IMG/VR virus record: IMGVR_UViG_3300050821_001542
Location: 1-48,501 of that record
Length of the DNA stretch: 48,501 nt
Source: a virus
Strand: one strand, 5' to 3'
The notes under the pieces were generated by a model, which worked only from the letters and a program-made list of their open reading frames with translations, ran no database searches and was not told the DNA's origin. The position numbers were made by a program, and so were the translations under genes. Below are positions 30,565 through 40,753 of the stretch, piece after piece (position 1 is the first letter of the stretch; each line of letters starts with the position of its first letter).

Positions 30565-32354
30565 GTCTTCCCTCCGTCTGTCGAGTAGCGATCCTTGCCT
30601 GTGCTTGGCGAATGCTGGACGATGGCCTGAGCAGCGGCTTCCTTCTTTGCGCCCGGTGAGCCGGGGGCCGGATCAATGAGCGAAGAGAAGAACCCGCCAA
30701 TCCTGTCCGAGATGGACTTCTTCGGAGCCTCGGCACCGAATAGCTGGTTGATCTGGTCGCTGATCTGCTCCTGAACGGCGGGCTGCAATACGTCCTTCAT
30801 CGCCGCCACCTTGTCTTCGGTGGGGTTCTGGTTGACCCGTTCCTGCCACTGCTGGTACGTCAGCGCCATGCGCTTTGTCTGCCGCGCATTCGGTGTGGCG
30901 GCCGCTGCGACTTCCTGCGCTGTGGCGGTGCGCGGTAGCACGGTGACCGGGAAGCTGTCGTTCAATAGTTTCACCGCCGCCTGGGTGTTGGGGTCGGACT
31001 CGTAAGCCTTGCTCGCTCGGATCGCCTCCATCACGTCGGAGGACTTCATCTTGCCCTTGCCCTCTCCGGCCATGCCGTACATCTGCGCGTCTGTGAAGGT
31101 GTGGCCCTGCGCAAGCGCAGAGAGGATGTTACCGAGCGTCTCACTGGACTGCTCTTGCGAAATCTGCTTCTCCATGAAGAGTTCTTCGCGGCCCTCTGCC
31201 CGCCGCTCGCGCTGCACTTGGTCGCCGTACTTCGTCAGTCCCTCATAGAAGTCCTCGAACTCCGGGTCGTCCTTGTGCGCCGCGAGCATGGCGCTGGCCT
31301 GCGTGTACTCGTTCTTGTGGAAGAGGTCTACCACGTCGTTCTTCGTCTTCTCCGCCTGCTGCTTCAGCCCCACGTTCAACTGCGTGGCGTGCGAGTTGAA
31401 CCCGGCGGCGAGAACCTGAGACTGCGTTTCGGTGATCTCTCCGCGCGCGAGGCGGTCAGCATTGTCGGTCAACGCCCCAGCTTCGTCGAAGCGTCCGTTT
31501 GCCGGGTTCGTGAACTGCTGAATCTTGGGCACGAGTTGTGTCCTGAGCGCGGACTGCCCTTCGGCCCAATCCTGATATTTGATGTGCGACTCAACCGCCT
31601 CTAGCGCCTGCCCCTTGTAGGTGTCGAGTGCCTCCTGCGGAACGTCGGGAAACATCTCGCGATGCTGCGTGATCTGGTCGTAGACCTTCTGGTTGACCTC
31701 CGGCGAGGCGTTGGTAATGGCGTTCTTGATCTGAAGCTCCTGCCCGTCCTGCCGGAATTGCCTCTTTATGTCATTCGCCTCTACATCTCCGATGAGGTTC
31801 GACTGCACGAGACTATCAACCGACTTATAGTAGGTGGCCTGCGCCGCCGATGCCTTCGCGGTATCTCCTAACGCCATCGCACCCGCGTAGTCTTGCGTGA
31901 GCGTCAGAGACTGCTGCTTCAGTTGTGTTCTCCCCTCGTCCCCCATAAGAAGGTACTGGCGGCCCTGTCCCATGAGTTCGACGCGAGAGCGCAGGCTGTC
32001 GGCGTTCATCTGGATCGCTACCGAAGCTGGTGACGTAGACCACCGTTTCGCAATTTCGTTGAGGGTGCTGTTCTGGCTCTGCATGACGCTAGGTATGTCG
32101 CGGGAGTTCTGCGTCTTTTTGAGTTGAAGTTGGTAGGCGTCGTCTGCCGCCTGCAATTCGTTCCCCGCGGCGATCACGTCAACTCTCTCCTGCGCCTTCT
32201 TGAGAAAGAGGTCGAGGTCTAGGCCAGTGAGAGCCGCGTCCTGCCCAGATGCTCCAAGGCTGGATATAGCTTCTCCGGCCCGTCCCGCCTCCGATGGAGA
32301 TTCGGTCGGGAGGTTCACCGGATCGAGCGTGGGGACACCGGGAACTCTGGGCAC
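30537..32354 (-). CDS. Internal virion protein, helical, 605 aa
   Basis: GTG 32354 is chosen: GGGGAGCTAAC precedes it and the upstream gene stops at 32356. The N-terminus is Pro-rich (PRVPGVPTLDPVNLPTESPS). Most of the protein is long helices with Gln-rich stretches (QQSLTLTQDYAGAMALG, AGFNSHATQLNVGLKQQAEK), and it ends with STDGGKTWHPGKPPQ. This matches the internal-core/ejection proteins of podoviruses lying between gp14-like and gp16-like genes. No enzymatic motif seen. Its 3' end overlaps the next gene start by 28 bases. Confidence 0.7.
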   Translation of the reverse strand: MPRVPGVPTLDPVNLPTESPSEAGRAGEAISSLGASGQDAALTGLDLDLFLKKAQERVDVIAAGNELQAADDAYQLQLKKTQNSRDIPSVMQSQNSTLNEIAKRWSTSPASVAIQMNADSLRSRVELMGQGRQYLLMGDEGRTQLKQQSLTLTQDYAGAMALGDTAKASAAQATYYKSVDSLVQSNLIGDVEANDIKRQFRQDGQELQIKNAITNASPEVNQKVYDQITQHREMFPDVPQEALDTYKGQALEAVESHIKYQDWAEGQSALRTQLVPKIQQFTNPANGRFDEAGALTDNADRLARGEITETQSQVLAAGFNSHATQLNVGLKQQAEKTKNDVVDLFHKNEYTQASAMLAAHKDDPEFEDFYEGLTKYGDQVQRERRAEGREELFMEKQISQEQSSETLGNILSALAQGHTFTDAQMYGMAGEGKGKMKSSDVMEAIRASKAYESDPNTQAAVKLLNDSFPVTVLPRTATAQEVAAAATPNARQTKRMALTYQQWQERVNQNPTEDKVAAMKDVLQPAVQEQISDQINQLFGAEAPKKSISDRIGGFFSSLIDPAPGSPGAKKEAAAQAIVQHSPSTGKDRYSTDGGKTWHPGKPPQ

Positions 32355-32355
32355 G

Positions 32356-32841
32356 TTAGCTCCCCTGCCAGATGCCAGTTGGCCCCGCTGCGGTTGGGAT
32401 AGGATTGCTGGTGGTTCTGCTATACGCAGAGGCGGCGGTGGAGATTCCACTCAGGAATGATCCGATGCCCGCCATCGTCCCGCCGAACGCCGCGATCTTT
32501 CCGTAGTAGCGTTGCAGTGCCGCCTCTTCCGTGCCCGCCTCTTCGATCTGCTCGCCCTGTTGCGCCCCGCGCGCTGCGGTCGCAGCCATAACAAGGAGCG
32601 CCGACCCGGATGCGATATCAACTCCTGCCCCGGCGTAGGCAGTTGCCTGCTTCCCGATGAGCGCCGTGAATTGCTGCTGGTTTGCCTGCACCTTGTTCGC
32701 AGTGTTGAGCAGCGTAATATCCGCGTTGTAGTCGTCGGCGGACTTCTCCTGCTGGCCCTGCTCGTACTTGCCGAAGCCGCCGATGGCAGACGACAACACG
32801 CCCAGCCCGAAGGTTGCGCCCGCCGTGGTCTGAGGCGTCAT
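32356..32841 (-). CDS. Internal virion protein, T7 gp14-like in position, 161 aa
   Basis: ATG 32841 overlaps the gp13-like stop (ATGA), with GAGGTGGCC upstream. An N-terminal Gly/Ala hydrophobic segment (GATFGLGVLSSAIGGFG) leads to a helical Gln/Ala-rich body (VQANQQQFTALIGKQATAY) and a second hydrophobic stretch (GGTMAGIGSFLSGI). This is the usual build of podovirus internal virion protein B, which inserts in the outer membrane during ejection. Confidence 0.7.
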   Translation of the reverse strand: MTPQTTAGATFGLGVLSSAIGGFGKYEQGQQEKSADDYNADITLLNTANKVQANQQQFTALIGKQATAYAGAGVDIASGSALLVMAATAARGAQQGEQIEEAGTEEAALQRYYGKIAAFGGTMAGIGSFLSGISTAASAYSRTTSNPIPTAAGPTGIWQGS

Positions 32842-33254
32842 GGGGCCACCTCGAAGATGCGGCAGTGCAGGTCGCACGTCTCGCCCTTTGGCCCGAACTT
32901 TCGCAGGGTACCTTCGTAGGCGAATCCGAGCAGCTCGAAGAACTTGCGCGGCACGCCCGTGACGCACGTAGCCTGCACGCGCTCGAATCCGTAGTCCGAA
33001 GCCATGACCGGAAGGCACTCGCGCAGGTGACGCAGGCAGGTCAGAGGCTTCGCGCGGAAGAAAGGCGTGGGCAGCATCCACGCCTCTCCCCTACTCCACT
33101 CCATGTTGACGATCCCGCCCGCGAACACAGGCTCTCCATCCTCCAAGACACACAGGGCCGCGCTTCCGGGGGAGAAGTAGGCGCGTATGTCCACGCCCAC
33201 CGGTAGCGGAAGGCAGTAGAGATGCGCTCTGGTCAACTGCACAATTTCGATCAT
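32838..33254 (-). CDS. T7 gp13-like protein with acetyltransferase-type fold, 138 aa
   Basis: The fold pattern is GNAT-like: AALCVLEDGEPVFAGGIVNM as central strands, FRAKPLTCLRHLREC helix, and FERVQATCVTGVPRKFFELLGF near the acyl-CoA end. T7 gp13 (internal virion protein A) and its relatives share this fold and help virion assembly without known catalysis. Its position just before the gp14-like gene is as in T7. Coupled by ATGA to it. Confidence 0.7.
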   Translation of the reverse strand: MIEIVQLTRAHLYCLPLPVGVDIRAYFSPGSAALCVLEDGEPVFAGGIVNMEWSRGEAWMLPTPFFRAKPLTCLRHLRECLPVMASDYGFERVQATCVTGVPRKFFELLGFAYEGTLRKFGPKGETCDLHCRIFEVAP

Positions 33255-33255
33255 G

Positions 33256-36200
33256 CTAATCCTGATTGGCTGACAATCTAAAGACTATACCGCGCAGCGT
33301 AAATGGCAACGGATCATCCTGTGTGACGAGGAAGGTGCTCTGCTCGCTCCAGTCGCAGTCCGTGTCGCGCACGATGGAATCGAAGGTGGACATCTGCGGC
33401 TGCTTGCCCATCGTCCCCGGCCCGTAGGTGATGGGGTACATGTGGTCGCGGTCTTCGCCGAAGCATCCGCCCATCGCCTGATAGAGCGAGAGCGAGATGC
33501 GGTTGATCTTTTGCGGCATACTCCGCGTGGTCGATCCCGGCTGCGCGAGCACAGGATTCGTCGGCTGGAGCGTGTACTGGTACGGCAGGCCGATGGTGAT
33601 GAGGTTTGCGTAGTAGGGGAACGTGATCGTATCGCTCGTGACCACCGTGGGCTGCAAGATGAGCGCGCCGTCGCCCACAGCCACAACCGAGTTCCCCAGC
33701 AGGTAGCTCATGCCGGAGATCTGACCGACTACCTGCATCGCCGTCCCTCCGCCGGCGTACGCAGGCATGGCGGTGGTGTCGGAGGTGTTGAGCGAGTAGC
33801 GGTTCGCGTCAATGACGGTAATCGTCCATGCCTCTGTGGGATCGGTGTTCACCCCCGTCATGCCCTGCACGTTCTGGATCGAGACCGTCATTCCAGTCGA
33901 GAAGCCGTGACCCGGATCAGTGACCACGGCAGGTGCGGCGTTGGTGATGCCAGTGATCGCGCTTGGCCCCACACCCTGAAACTGCTGCCCGCAGTACACG
34001 AAGAAGGCGTTGGACAACTGGCCGAAGAGTTCCTGCGGCATGAAGTACTCGACGAACCGCTGCGAGACCCCGTTGATGGTGCGCTTGACCACCACGGCGA
34101 GCTGGTCTTCCTGCCCTGAGCCGCTGATGACCGCCGCCGATTCTATGGTGCCGCCATTGGGCAGCATGTTCACGCGGAACCATGCGTACACCTGGTCTTG
34201 CGTGTTGAAGACCAGACCGATCAACTGCCCATCGTTGCGCACCGCCCAGAAGATGGGGTACGGCTCCATCTGGAACGCCGTCTGTGCGATGCCGGACTGC
34301 GCTTCGCTCGGCCCCAGCGTGATGGTGCGGTTCAACCGCGTGAGGTCGTTGTTCTCCCATGTGTTGCTGACAAAGTTGAACACGAGGAACGTGACGATGC
34401 GTTGCGACCGTGAGACGAAAATCGCCGACCCGTTCACCAGTTGCGGCTGCAAGAAGCTCACGCCCATCGAGGACTGGATCGCGGCGTTCACGTTGGTCTG
34501 GCTCAGGGACGATCCGTTCGATCCCTCCATCACCCACACGCCGCCGGAGGTTCCGATCAGCAGGGCATTGGGCGTACCGATCATGTTGAGCAGTTGGTTG
34601 ACCTGATTCGATACCAGCCGGAACTGGATCGCGTAGTCGTCCGCGTTGGGATCGCAGATGAAGTCCGGGTAGTCGTCCTCAACCGATCCGTTCATCTGCG
34701 TGGGGTTGTTGTCGCTTCCGCCGACGCAGAGCCGCTGCTGGTAGAGCGTGCCGCACGCCGGGTAGTCGCCCGGAGCCGCGAACAGTGGCGCGACCTGCAC
34801 CACGAACCCGCCGCTGACGTAGGCAAGAAACCCTGTTGAGTCCACAGGGTCTCCTGTGTCGGGATCGTTGAGCGTGATCGAGAACGTCCCATCTCCGTTG
34901 ACCGTGGGGTTCGAGACGATGAACTCTCCCTGATTGAGTTCGACCATGCCGCCGACGAGGTTGATGTAGACCCGGCTTCCATCGGGGAACACCGTGCCCG
35001 TTGCAGCCATCGTGACCACGCACGGGTTGGCCTTGGTGATCGCCGTGATCGACTGGCCGAGCGCGGAGTAGCCGGTAGAGACCACGCCCAGCGTACCCCG
35101 GTACGCAGGCTCTCCCGGCTGCTGTCCGGGGAAAGAGGTGCTGTAGGCCCACTGGTTCGCGCTCTGGCGCTCGATCACGGCCGGCGGGTAGTTGGGATGG
35201 AAGACCCACAGCACGTCCGCGCTCTGCGTCGATGTGTCGAGTTGGAACAGGTCGCCTTCGAGGTAGGGGGTGGCGAGTTCAATGGGCGGCTGCGCGCTGG
35301 CGTTGTAGGCCGCCCAATATGGGGCGTTGAATGCTCCGGTGTAGAGAAACGGGAACTCATCTCCCACGTTCGGCGCTGCGCACTGCACGATGGCCGAGGA
35401 TGTCGAGATCGAGAACCGGAAGTCTCCCGGTGGTACGGTAGGTGCCACAATCCACGGACTCCCCAGATAGATCGAATCAGGAGTAACCGTCCACGCCGAC
35501 AGGTCGACGAAGTTGTTTCCCGGAGAGTTCAGTGACACCAGTGCTCGGATCGCCGCCTGGATCGCCGGGGCCGCGTTGTGCGCTGCCGTGGCGTTCGCCA
35601 GGGCGATGTTGATGCCCTGATTCGGAGAACTGCCCGTGGCGGTAACGCTGAGGGCGTCCGAGCCGTTCGTAGTGAAGGTGATCGGCACCGTGTTCGCGTT
35701 GGTCGTCCCGTAGGGCGAGGCGATGGTCAGGATGCCGTGGCTGGGATCGGGAACCCAATGCACGAATGGCGTAGGCACGCTCTGGTAGTACGAGCATGGG
35801 ACATACGGCCCCACGAGGGCAAGGTTGCCCGCGGCGTAGGTGGTCGCCGGATTGTAGTTCACGCCCGACGGGGGAACTTGCAGCGCCAGACCCAGCGACC
35901 ACGACCCCTGAGTGGCTCCCTCCCAGATGCGGACAATGCCCGCGCAGAACTCAAGAATCGCTCCCTGTGCGGTCGAGAACTGGAACGGCACGAGGCGGCT
36001 CTTCCCGCTGGTCGCCGTCTGCATCTGCTCGCTGGCAACCGTCTGTTCGAGGTTGACGGTGTACTGGCCGACTCCTCCGGGCATCCCGCTCGACACCTCG
36101 GTAACGATGTCGTAGTCCACAGTCATGGTGAACGGCTCACCGATAAAGACGCGCGAGGTGTCGGTTGCGACCGCCTCCGCAAACCCGAAGCTCGAATCGT

Positions 36201-36900
36201 TCAGGATGGCGGGCGTCGGAGACCCTCCCCACTGGTCGGTCGGCCCGCCATAGGACTCAGTGACCAGCGACGTGGTGAAGGGCGTGTTGGGCGTCTTGGC
36301 CGTGCCGAACTGCGCGCCCAGATACCAGAGCGCGACCTGCGAGAGAACGCTGGTAGTGGTGAACTGCGAGATCAGGACTGAGCTGACGGTGATGCCCAGA
36401 TTGATTGCGGTCAGTGGGATGGCCCACCCGAAGTTCGAGAACACCAGATCGCTCAGGGCCGTGGTGACCGGCTCTAAGTGTGTGCGGAACTGGTTGCCTA
36501 CAAACTGCCAGTCATTGATGCCCGTGGACGTGCCCGCCGTCTTGGTGACAGTGAAGTGTGTGGTGATCGGCGTCATCGCGGGGATGTATCCGGTGATGGT
36601 GGTGCCCGGAGTCACTCCCGGCCCGGATATGACCTGCCCGATGCGGATGGTGCCGTAGATGACCGAGGTGATGGTCAGCGTCGTGCCGGAGATCGAGCCG
36701 ATGAACATGGCCCCGCCAAGCCCAGCGGCCCCGGCAAAGTACGTCCCCGGCATCTTCTTCGCGCCGCCTTCGACCAGAGGGACGGCGTTCTCTAACTGGA
36801 GGCAAGCGGAGTTGTACTTTTGCACATCGTCGCGGAACTCGACCAGCTCCGAGACCTCACCCGTGTTGAACGAGTTTCGTACTGGGTAGGTCTTCGGCAT
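33256..36900 (-). CDS. Tail tube / nozzle protein (T7 gp12-like), 1214 aa
   Basis: ATG 36900 forms TAATG with the gp11-like stop. The start [20 protein letters not shown] and [20 protein letters not shown] is the standard N-terminus of podovirus nozzle proteins (T7 gp12 / P22 gp10 type). The long beta-rich body includes [18 protein letters not shown] and [15 protein letters not shown], typical of beta-propeller nozzles. Residues ~63-122 hold an extra module ([30 protein letters not shown]) also seen in the Bbp16-like protein. It would form the distal tail tube. Confidence 0.8.
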   Translation of the reverse strand: MPKTYPVRNSFNTGEVSELVEFRDDVQKYNSACLQLENAVPLVEGGAKKMPGTYFAGAAGLGGAMFIGSISGTTLTITSVIYGTIRIGQVISGPGVTPGTTITGYIPAMTPITTHFTVTKTAGTSTGINDWQFVGNQFRTHLEPVTTALSDLVFSNFGWAIPLTAINLGITVSSVLISQFTTTSVLSQVALWYLGAQFGTAKTPNTPFTTSLVTESYGGPTDQWGGSPTPAILNDSSFGFAEAVATDTSRVFIGEPFTMTVDYDIVTEVSSGMPGGVGQYTVNLEQTVASEQMQTATSGKSRLVPFQFSTAQGAILEFCAGIVRIWEGATQGSWSLGLALQVPPSGVNYNPATTYAAGNLALVGPYVPCSYYQSVPTPFVHWVPDPSHGILTIASPYGTTNANTVPITFTTNGSDALSVTATGSSPNQGINIALANATAAHNAAPAIQAAIRALVSLNSPGNNFVDLSAWTVTPDSIYLGSPWIVAPTVPPGDFRFSISTSSAIVQCAAPNVGDEFPFLYTGAFNAPYWAAYNASAQPPIELATPYLEGDLFQLDTSTQSADVLWVFHPNYPPAVIERQSANQWAYSTSFPGQQPGEPAYRGTLGVVSTGYSALGQSITAITKANPCVVTMAATGTVFPDGSRVYINLVGGMVELNQGEFIVSNPTVNGDGTFSITLNDPDTGDPVDSTGFLAYVSGGFVVQVAPLFAAPGDYPACGTLYQQRLCVGGSDNNPTQMNGSVEDDYPDFICDPNADDYAIQFRLVSNQVNQLLNMIGTPNALLIGTSGGVWVMEGSNGSSLSQTNVNAAIQSSMGVSFLQPQLVNGSAIFVSRSQRIVTFLVFNFVSNTWENNDLTRLNRTITLGPSEAQSGIAQTAFQMEPYPIFWAVRNDGQLIGLVFNTQDQVYAWFRVNMLPNGGTIESAAVISGSGQEDQLAVVVKRTINGVSQRFVEYFMPQELFGQLSNAFFVYCGQQFQGVGPSAITGITNAAPAVVTDPGHGFSTGMTVSIQNVQGMTGVNTDPTEAWTITVIDANRYSLNTSDTTAMPAYAGGGTAMQVVGQISGMSYLLGNSVVAVGDGALILQPTVVTSDTITFPYYANLITIGLPYQYTLQPTNPVLAQPGSTTRSMPQKINRISLSLYQAMGGCFGEDRDHMYPITYGPGTMGKQPQMSTFDSIVRDTDCDWSEQSTFLVTQDDPLPFTLRGIVFRLSANQD

Positions 36901-37673
36901 TACCGATACCCGCCCCGATTGTCGACGTGGCGGCCGGCCCGCTCCCACGAAGTTGAACCGTCCTCATCAAGCACCGTGTCCATCGTCTCGTTCTGCGCCT
37001 CAGCGGAATTCAGCGATTCCTTGTACTCGTCCTTCAGTTCCGCTTTCTTTGCTTTGTCCTCCGTCACTCCGATGCAGAGTTCCATCGCCAGCCGGTTGGC
37101 AAGGCAGTTCACGAACCCCGGCATGAGCTGGGTGTAGTCCGTGATGAGCTGGATGTATGTGATCGCCGCCGGTGCCTGCCAGCCGCCGTAGTTCGTCAGC
37201 GCGTACTTCCCGGTGGGGAATGGCGTGGGTGGCGTCGTTCCTGTGCCCCACGGGATCGGCGGGTTCACGGTCGTGTCCCAACCCGCCGTCAGCGTCTCCA
37301 CCTTGTAGTCGAAGCGCGCGGGCCAAAACGGAGGGTCTTGGCTGTTGTACCAGCCTGTGCCCTCCGGCCCCCATCCCCAATACCAGTTGCGGTCGATCTG
37401 GCGCCTCCGGGGCCGCACGAAGCGCAGGAAGTCCGCAGGCAGCGCCCACGCGAACTTGAAGGTGTAGAGCGGGGTAACGGTCGAGAGCTGAAGCTGCTGG
37501 CGGGTCTTTGCAAATTTCCAATCCCGCTCGCTCAGAACCTCCTGAAAGATTGCGTCCCACACGTTCAGGCACTTGACGGCGTTCGGAGAGTTCTCGTTGA
37601 TGTCAACGATCTGGCCGCGCGCGCCGATGCGCCCAAGGGCCAGATTCGAGATCGAGACCTGACTGTAGTTCAA
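36900..37673 (-). CDS. Tail adaptor protein (T7 gp11-like), 257 aa
   Basis: The N-terminal [20 protein letters not shown] with a following helix-turn ([31 protein letters not shown]) is the gp11/gatekeeper adaptor pattern, ending in a helical C-terminal region ([20 protein letters not shown]). The adaptor ring joins portal to nozzle; the nozzle gene follows with a TAATG overlap. A central insertion (~105-165) is Trp/Pro/Gly-rich ([20 protein letters not shown]). Confidence 0.8.
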   Translation of the reverse strand: MNYSQVSISNLALGRIGARGQIVDINENSPNAVKCLNVWDAIFQEVLSERDWKFAKTRQQLQLSTVTPLYTFKFAWALPADFLRFVRPRRRQIDRNWYWGWGPEGTGWYNSQDPPFWPARFDYKVETLTAGWDTTVNPPIPWGTGTTPPTPFPTGKYALTNYGGWQAPAAITYIQLITDYTQLMPGFVNCLANRLAMELCIGVTEDKAKKAELKDEYKESLNSAEAQNETMDTVLDEDGSTSWERAGRHVDNRGGYR

Positions 37674-37682
37674 TCTGCCCCC

Positions 37683-38162
37683 TTACGCCGGGACAGGTTC
37701 GGTCTCGGCCACTTCCTTCTCAGGCTGCGATTGGAACGGATGGGACTTCTCGTTGTGCAGGCGCAGCCCGTAGGCGTTGCGCAGCACCTTCGGAGGATCG
37801 CAGATGTGGCAGGTTCGGTCGCTCAGGTCAACCACGCCCGCGTCGTCCACGCCCTCATCCTCCACCGGATCGTCCTTGTGGTCGCTGCGGACGTGGCTTC
37901 CGAGTTCAGGGAGCGTCTTGAACTTCCTGCCGCAGCCCGGTTTCTTGCACGAGTAGTCCTTGACCACATCGACGCCATCGTTGGTTCTGGTGCCGTTGCG
38001 GTCGAACTCAAAGACGTACGTTGACCCCAGCTTGAGCAAGGCCAGCGGCCCGTTGCGGTCGATCTCGTAGAGACCGTCCGGCAACGGGCCTGCGCCCGGT
38101 TCGTAGCGGACAGCGTTATTGCTGTCCCAGCAGGGAGTCACGCACTTGGCCTTCACCAGCAT
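37683..38162 (-). CDS. Protein with tandem C2H2-type zinc fingers, 159 aa
   Basis: ATG 38162 overlaps the previous stop (TAATG). A beta-rich N-terminal half is followed by a classical C2H2 finger, C72-x4-C77-x12-H90-x4-H95 (SCKKPGCGRKF...LGSHVRSDH). A second, looser finger is C118-x2-C121-x14-H136-x4-H141. The tail is acidic. C2H2 fingers bind nucleic acid or protein; they are uncommon in phage virion operons. It lies between the capsid protein genes and the tail adaptor, so it might be a minor head or head-completion protein, or a regulator. Not otherwise recognised. Confidence 0.65.
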   Translation of the reverse strand: MLVKAKCVTPCWDSNNAVRYEPGAGPLPDGLYEIDRNGPLALLKLGSTYVFEFDRNGTRTNDGVDVVKDYSCKKPGCGRKFKTLPELGSHVRSDHKDDPVEDEGVDDAGVVDLSDRTCHICDPPKVLRNAYGLRLHNEKSHPFQSQPEKEVAETEPVPA

Positions 38163-38905
38163 TATTGCTCGCCTCCGGTCTTCGGCCCGAACCACATGAT
38201 CGCCGAGCCAGCCGTGGCCGCGGTCCCCGTGAGGGCCATGTAGACCCGCAGGAACTCCAGCACCGCAGCCCAGTTGACCGGGATGAAGTAGTGCGCCCCG
38301 ACCACCTGCAACTGCGCCAGCGTGAGCGTGCGCGACGCAATCGGGTTGGGAGATGCGGTGTAGAGCGCACCCGTCGTCGAGGACGTGCAGACCTCAAAGT
38401 TGATGCTGGTCAGGTTGTCCACATACCCGGTGACGAGGATGTGCAGGCCCAGCTCCACGCCGCCGTCGCCCACGATCTCAGGCGGGAAGGTGTAGCCCTT
38501 CTCGGTGAGCGATGGGAACTGCGGGAGGAACGGGTAGCTGGCCCCGGTGTTGGGCGCGCCGAAGTCCAGTTCGATGTTCGAGTAGCCGGAGGCCGTCCCG
38601 ATGGCATCGCCCAGAGTGTTCGGAGTGAAGGTCATGGCTTCGACGGCCACGGTCGAGGACGTGCTGACCGCGTACGTTCCGGTGTAGCCGGACCCCGTAC
38701 CGTAGCCGGTGACGATGGTGTTGGGCAGCACGCCGGTTCCGTTGACCGTCTGGCCGACCTGGATCTGGCCGGTGGTGATGGCGGTGACCGTCAGGACGGT
38801 TCCAGCCTGCGAACCGGACGAGACGACGTTGGCAGTGGAAGTTACCGGGCCGTAGGCCGAAGTACCGCTGCCGTGGACATAGGGAAGTGCGTCTGTTACG
38901 GGCAT
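38162..38905 (-). CDS. Bbp16-like capsid-associated protein with inserted beta module, 247 aa
   Basis: It lies next to the major capsid gene, as Bbp16 does in BPP-1. The body (YSNIELDFGAPN, GVELGLHILVTGYVDNLTS, AHYFIPVNWAAVLEFLRVYM, SAIMWFGPKTGGEQ) resembles that capsid-stabilising family. Residues ~33-92 are a Gly/Thr-rich repeat module (GTVLTVTAI, IQVGQTVNGTGVLPN, TGTYAVSTSSTV) that looks inserted and recurs in the nozzle protein. Family call is by eye and synteny. Confidence 0.6.
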   Translation of the reverse strand: MPVTDALPYVHGSGTSAYGPVTSTANVVSSGSQAGTVLTVTAITTGQIQVGQTVNGTGVLPNTIVTGYGTGSGYTGTYAVSTSSTVAVEAMTFTPNTLGDAIGTASGYSNIELDFGAPNTGASYPFLPQFPSLTEKGYTFPPEIVGDGGVELGLHILVTGYVDNLTSINFEVCTSSTTGALYTASPNPIASRTLTLAQLQVVGAHYFIPVNWAAVLEFLRVYMALTGTAATAGSAIMWFGPKTGGEQ

Positions 38906-38914
38906 AATGACCTC

Positions 38915-39967
38915 CTAGGTCAGCGGAGTTTCGGTCGAGAGAATCTTCTCGGCCACGTAGATGGGGATGTTCTGGAACTTCGTCACAGCCTTGCCGAACA
39001 CATCCATCGAATTGTCCGAGGGCGGAGTGAAGTAGGTGTTGATCTTCTGCGAGACCGCGCGAATGTCGATCTGCGTCTTCAGTGCGCGGTTGACCAGAAT
39101 GATCGTGCCCGACGACTCACCGGCGCGCGGTAGCCAGTTCTTCGCCTCGATGAAGATGTTCTCATCGAAGTTGTTGGCCGACAGCGCCGTGGGGTTGATG
39201 TTGCAGATGCGCTGCACGCAGCGTTCGTCGGCGATCTGGATGCCCAGATACCAGCGCAGCATCGTTCGCAGCACCTGATACATGTAGTTCTGCCCGACCG
39301 CTCCCGTCCCGGAGGCAAGCTCCTTGGTGATCTCGCCCAGGTCGCGCACGCTCAGGCCGGCAGGCGTGTTCGGCGGGTAGATGCCGTACACCGAGTCATC
39401 TCCGAACTCGATCATCCACGCGGAGGTGACGTTGCCGGTTGTGGCCCCGCCGTTCCACACGTTCGGCTGCCAGCTCTGGTCGCCGTTCGGGTAGGACTCC
39501 AGATTGTTGAACCGCGTGGCGAGGCCGTTGAAGCCCCCGGGATTGGCCAGGAGGTTCCCGTAGAACAGGTTGGACTCCATCAGCTGGAACAGCCCCTCGA
39601 CGTGGTTCATGTCCTGATCGGCGCGCCACATGTTCGGGTCGTTCTGGATCTCCCAGAGGTCTTTGTCCACCTCCGAGTAGTCCTCGAACAGGGCGATGGG
39701 ATCGTTGAGCGGAATGTTCTTCGCTGCCGTCGCCTTGATGCCCTCGTTCCAGCGCCGCGTGGAAGCCACGGGGAGCGAGTCGGTGCGGGTGGCGATGTTC
39801 GACAGGATGTTGTTCGACGGCTTGAGAGGCATCATCTTGACCAGCGGTGTCATGCGGTCGAGAACGCGCTTGGGCATCACGAACTGCGCCCCGGCGTCGG
39901 TCGAGGAGTAGTTCGTAATGATGTCCATGAAGGTGTTGTAACCGAGCTGCGATACGTCGGTGGCCAT
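38915..39967 (-). CDS. Major capsid protein (BPP-1 Bbp17-like), 350 aa
   Basis: 350 residues with no export signal. DKDLWEIQNDPNMWRADQDMNHVEGLFQ and the run LMESNLFYGNLLANPGGFNG are characteristic of the podovirus major capsid proteins related to Bordetella phage BPP-1. The N-terminal arm TPLVKMMPLKPSNN is followed by a Trp-rich segment (RRWNEGIKA). It follows the scaffold gene and precedes the Bbp16-like gene, the expected order. ATG at 39967 with AAGGAGCC upstream. HK97-type fold is assumed from family membership. Confidence 0.85.
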   Translation of the reverse strand: MATDVSQLGYNTFMDIITNYSSTDAGAQFVMPKRVLDRMTPLVKMMPLKPSNNILSNIATRTDSLPVASTRRWNEGIKATAAKNIPLNDPIALFEDYSEVDKDLWEIQNDPNMWRADQDMNHVEGLFQLMESNLFYGNLLANPGGFNGLATRFNNLESYPNGDQSWQPNVWNGGATTGNVTSAWMIEFGDDSVYGIYPPNTPAGLSVRDLGEITKELASGTGAVGQNYMYQVLRTMLRWYLGIQIADERCVQRICNINPTALSANNFDENIFIEAKNWLPRAGESSGTIILVNRALKTQIDIRAVSQKINTYFTPPSDNSMDVFGKAVTKFQNIPIYVAEKILSTETPLT

Positions 39968-39976
39968 AAGGCTCCT

Positions 39977-40702
39977 TTATCTCTTCGCGGGCGGCGCGGG
40001 ACTCTTGTCGTAGGCGATGAAGCTCACAGGCTTCCCTCCGCCATTCGGCTGTCCGGCACTACCGGGGGAGCGGTCTTCGCCAGTCAGCGCAGCGACCTTG
40101 ACGAGAAGGCGGATCGTCGACAGGCGGGTTGCTCCCGTGCCTGCATCGAAGTCCTTATCGAACTCGGTTCCTAGGTGCTTCTGGTAAAGACGTTTGGCCA
40201 GTTCAACGTTGGCATCGAACTTGTCGCCCCACTCGCTTTTCAACTTCTGGGTCGCAGTCGTCATCTCGGTCTGGAGTCTGGCGTTGTGCGCCTCGACCAT
40301 CTTGGTCATCTGAGTGTTGAATGCCGCGCTCAGAGACTTTGCCTGGGCCTTGGTGAGACCCAGTTTGTGAGATTCCTGCTTCCAGTAGTTCGTCCACTCG
40401 GGGGCGTTCTTGTCCTCGCCGTCAAACTCGTACTCGCTGGGCTGCTTCGGTCGGCCTAAAGCATCGTAGAAAAGATTGCGGTCCTCATCTGTCGCATCAT
40501 CCGGCAGTTTGGGTACGGAGTTGGCGACACGCTTTTCGAGGTCTGCGGCCTTGGTCGAAACTGCGAGATAGTCGTTGGCTAGGTCTCCGACCTTCTCGAA
40601 CTTCGTCAGGGTTGCATTCGTCTTGAGCGGGTCCGGCAACGCCGCCGCCCATCCCGGTATGGATGGCGCAACAGGCTCGGTCACTACTGGTGCTGTAGAC
40701 AA
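39977..40702 (-). CDS. Scaffolding protein, 241 aa
   Basis: TTG start (40702) with AAGGA upstream. An acidic, helical protein: Pro/Ala-rich N-terminus, DYLAVSTKAADLEKRVANSV helix, PSEYEF motif (common in podovirus scaffolds), a long coiled-coil segment (HNARLQTEMTTATQKLKSEW) and a C-terminal tail ending YDKSPAPPAKR. Scaffold C-termini bind capsid protein during procapsid assembly. The same tail closes the next small gene product. The gene directly precedes the capsid gene. Confidence 0.75.
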   Translation of the reverse strand: MSTAPVVTEPVAPSIPGWAAALPDPLKTNATLTKFEKVGDLANDYLAVSTKAADLEKRVANSVPKLPDDATDEDRNLFYDALGRPKQPSEYEFDGEDKNAPEWTNYWKQESHKLGLTKAQAKSLSAAFNTQMTKMVEAHNARLQTEMTTATQKLKSEWGDKFDANVELAKRLYQKHLGTEFDKDFDAGTGATRLSTIRLLVKVAALTGEDRSPGSAGQPNGGGKPVSFIAYDKSPAPPAKR

Positions 40703-40753
40703 TTCTTTGTTCCTTTCGTTTCAAACTAAATCACTGATGCTGCTGAAAGTCAA

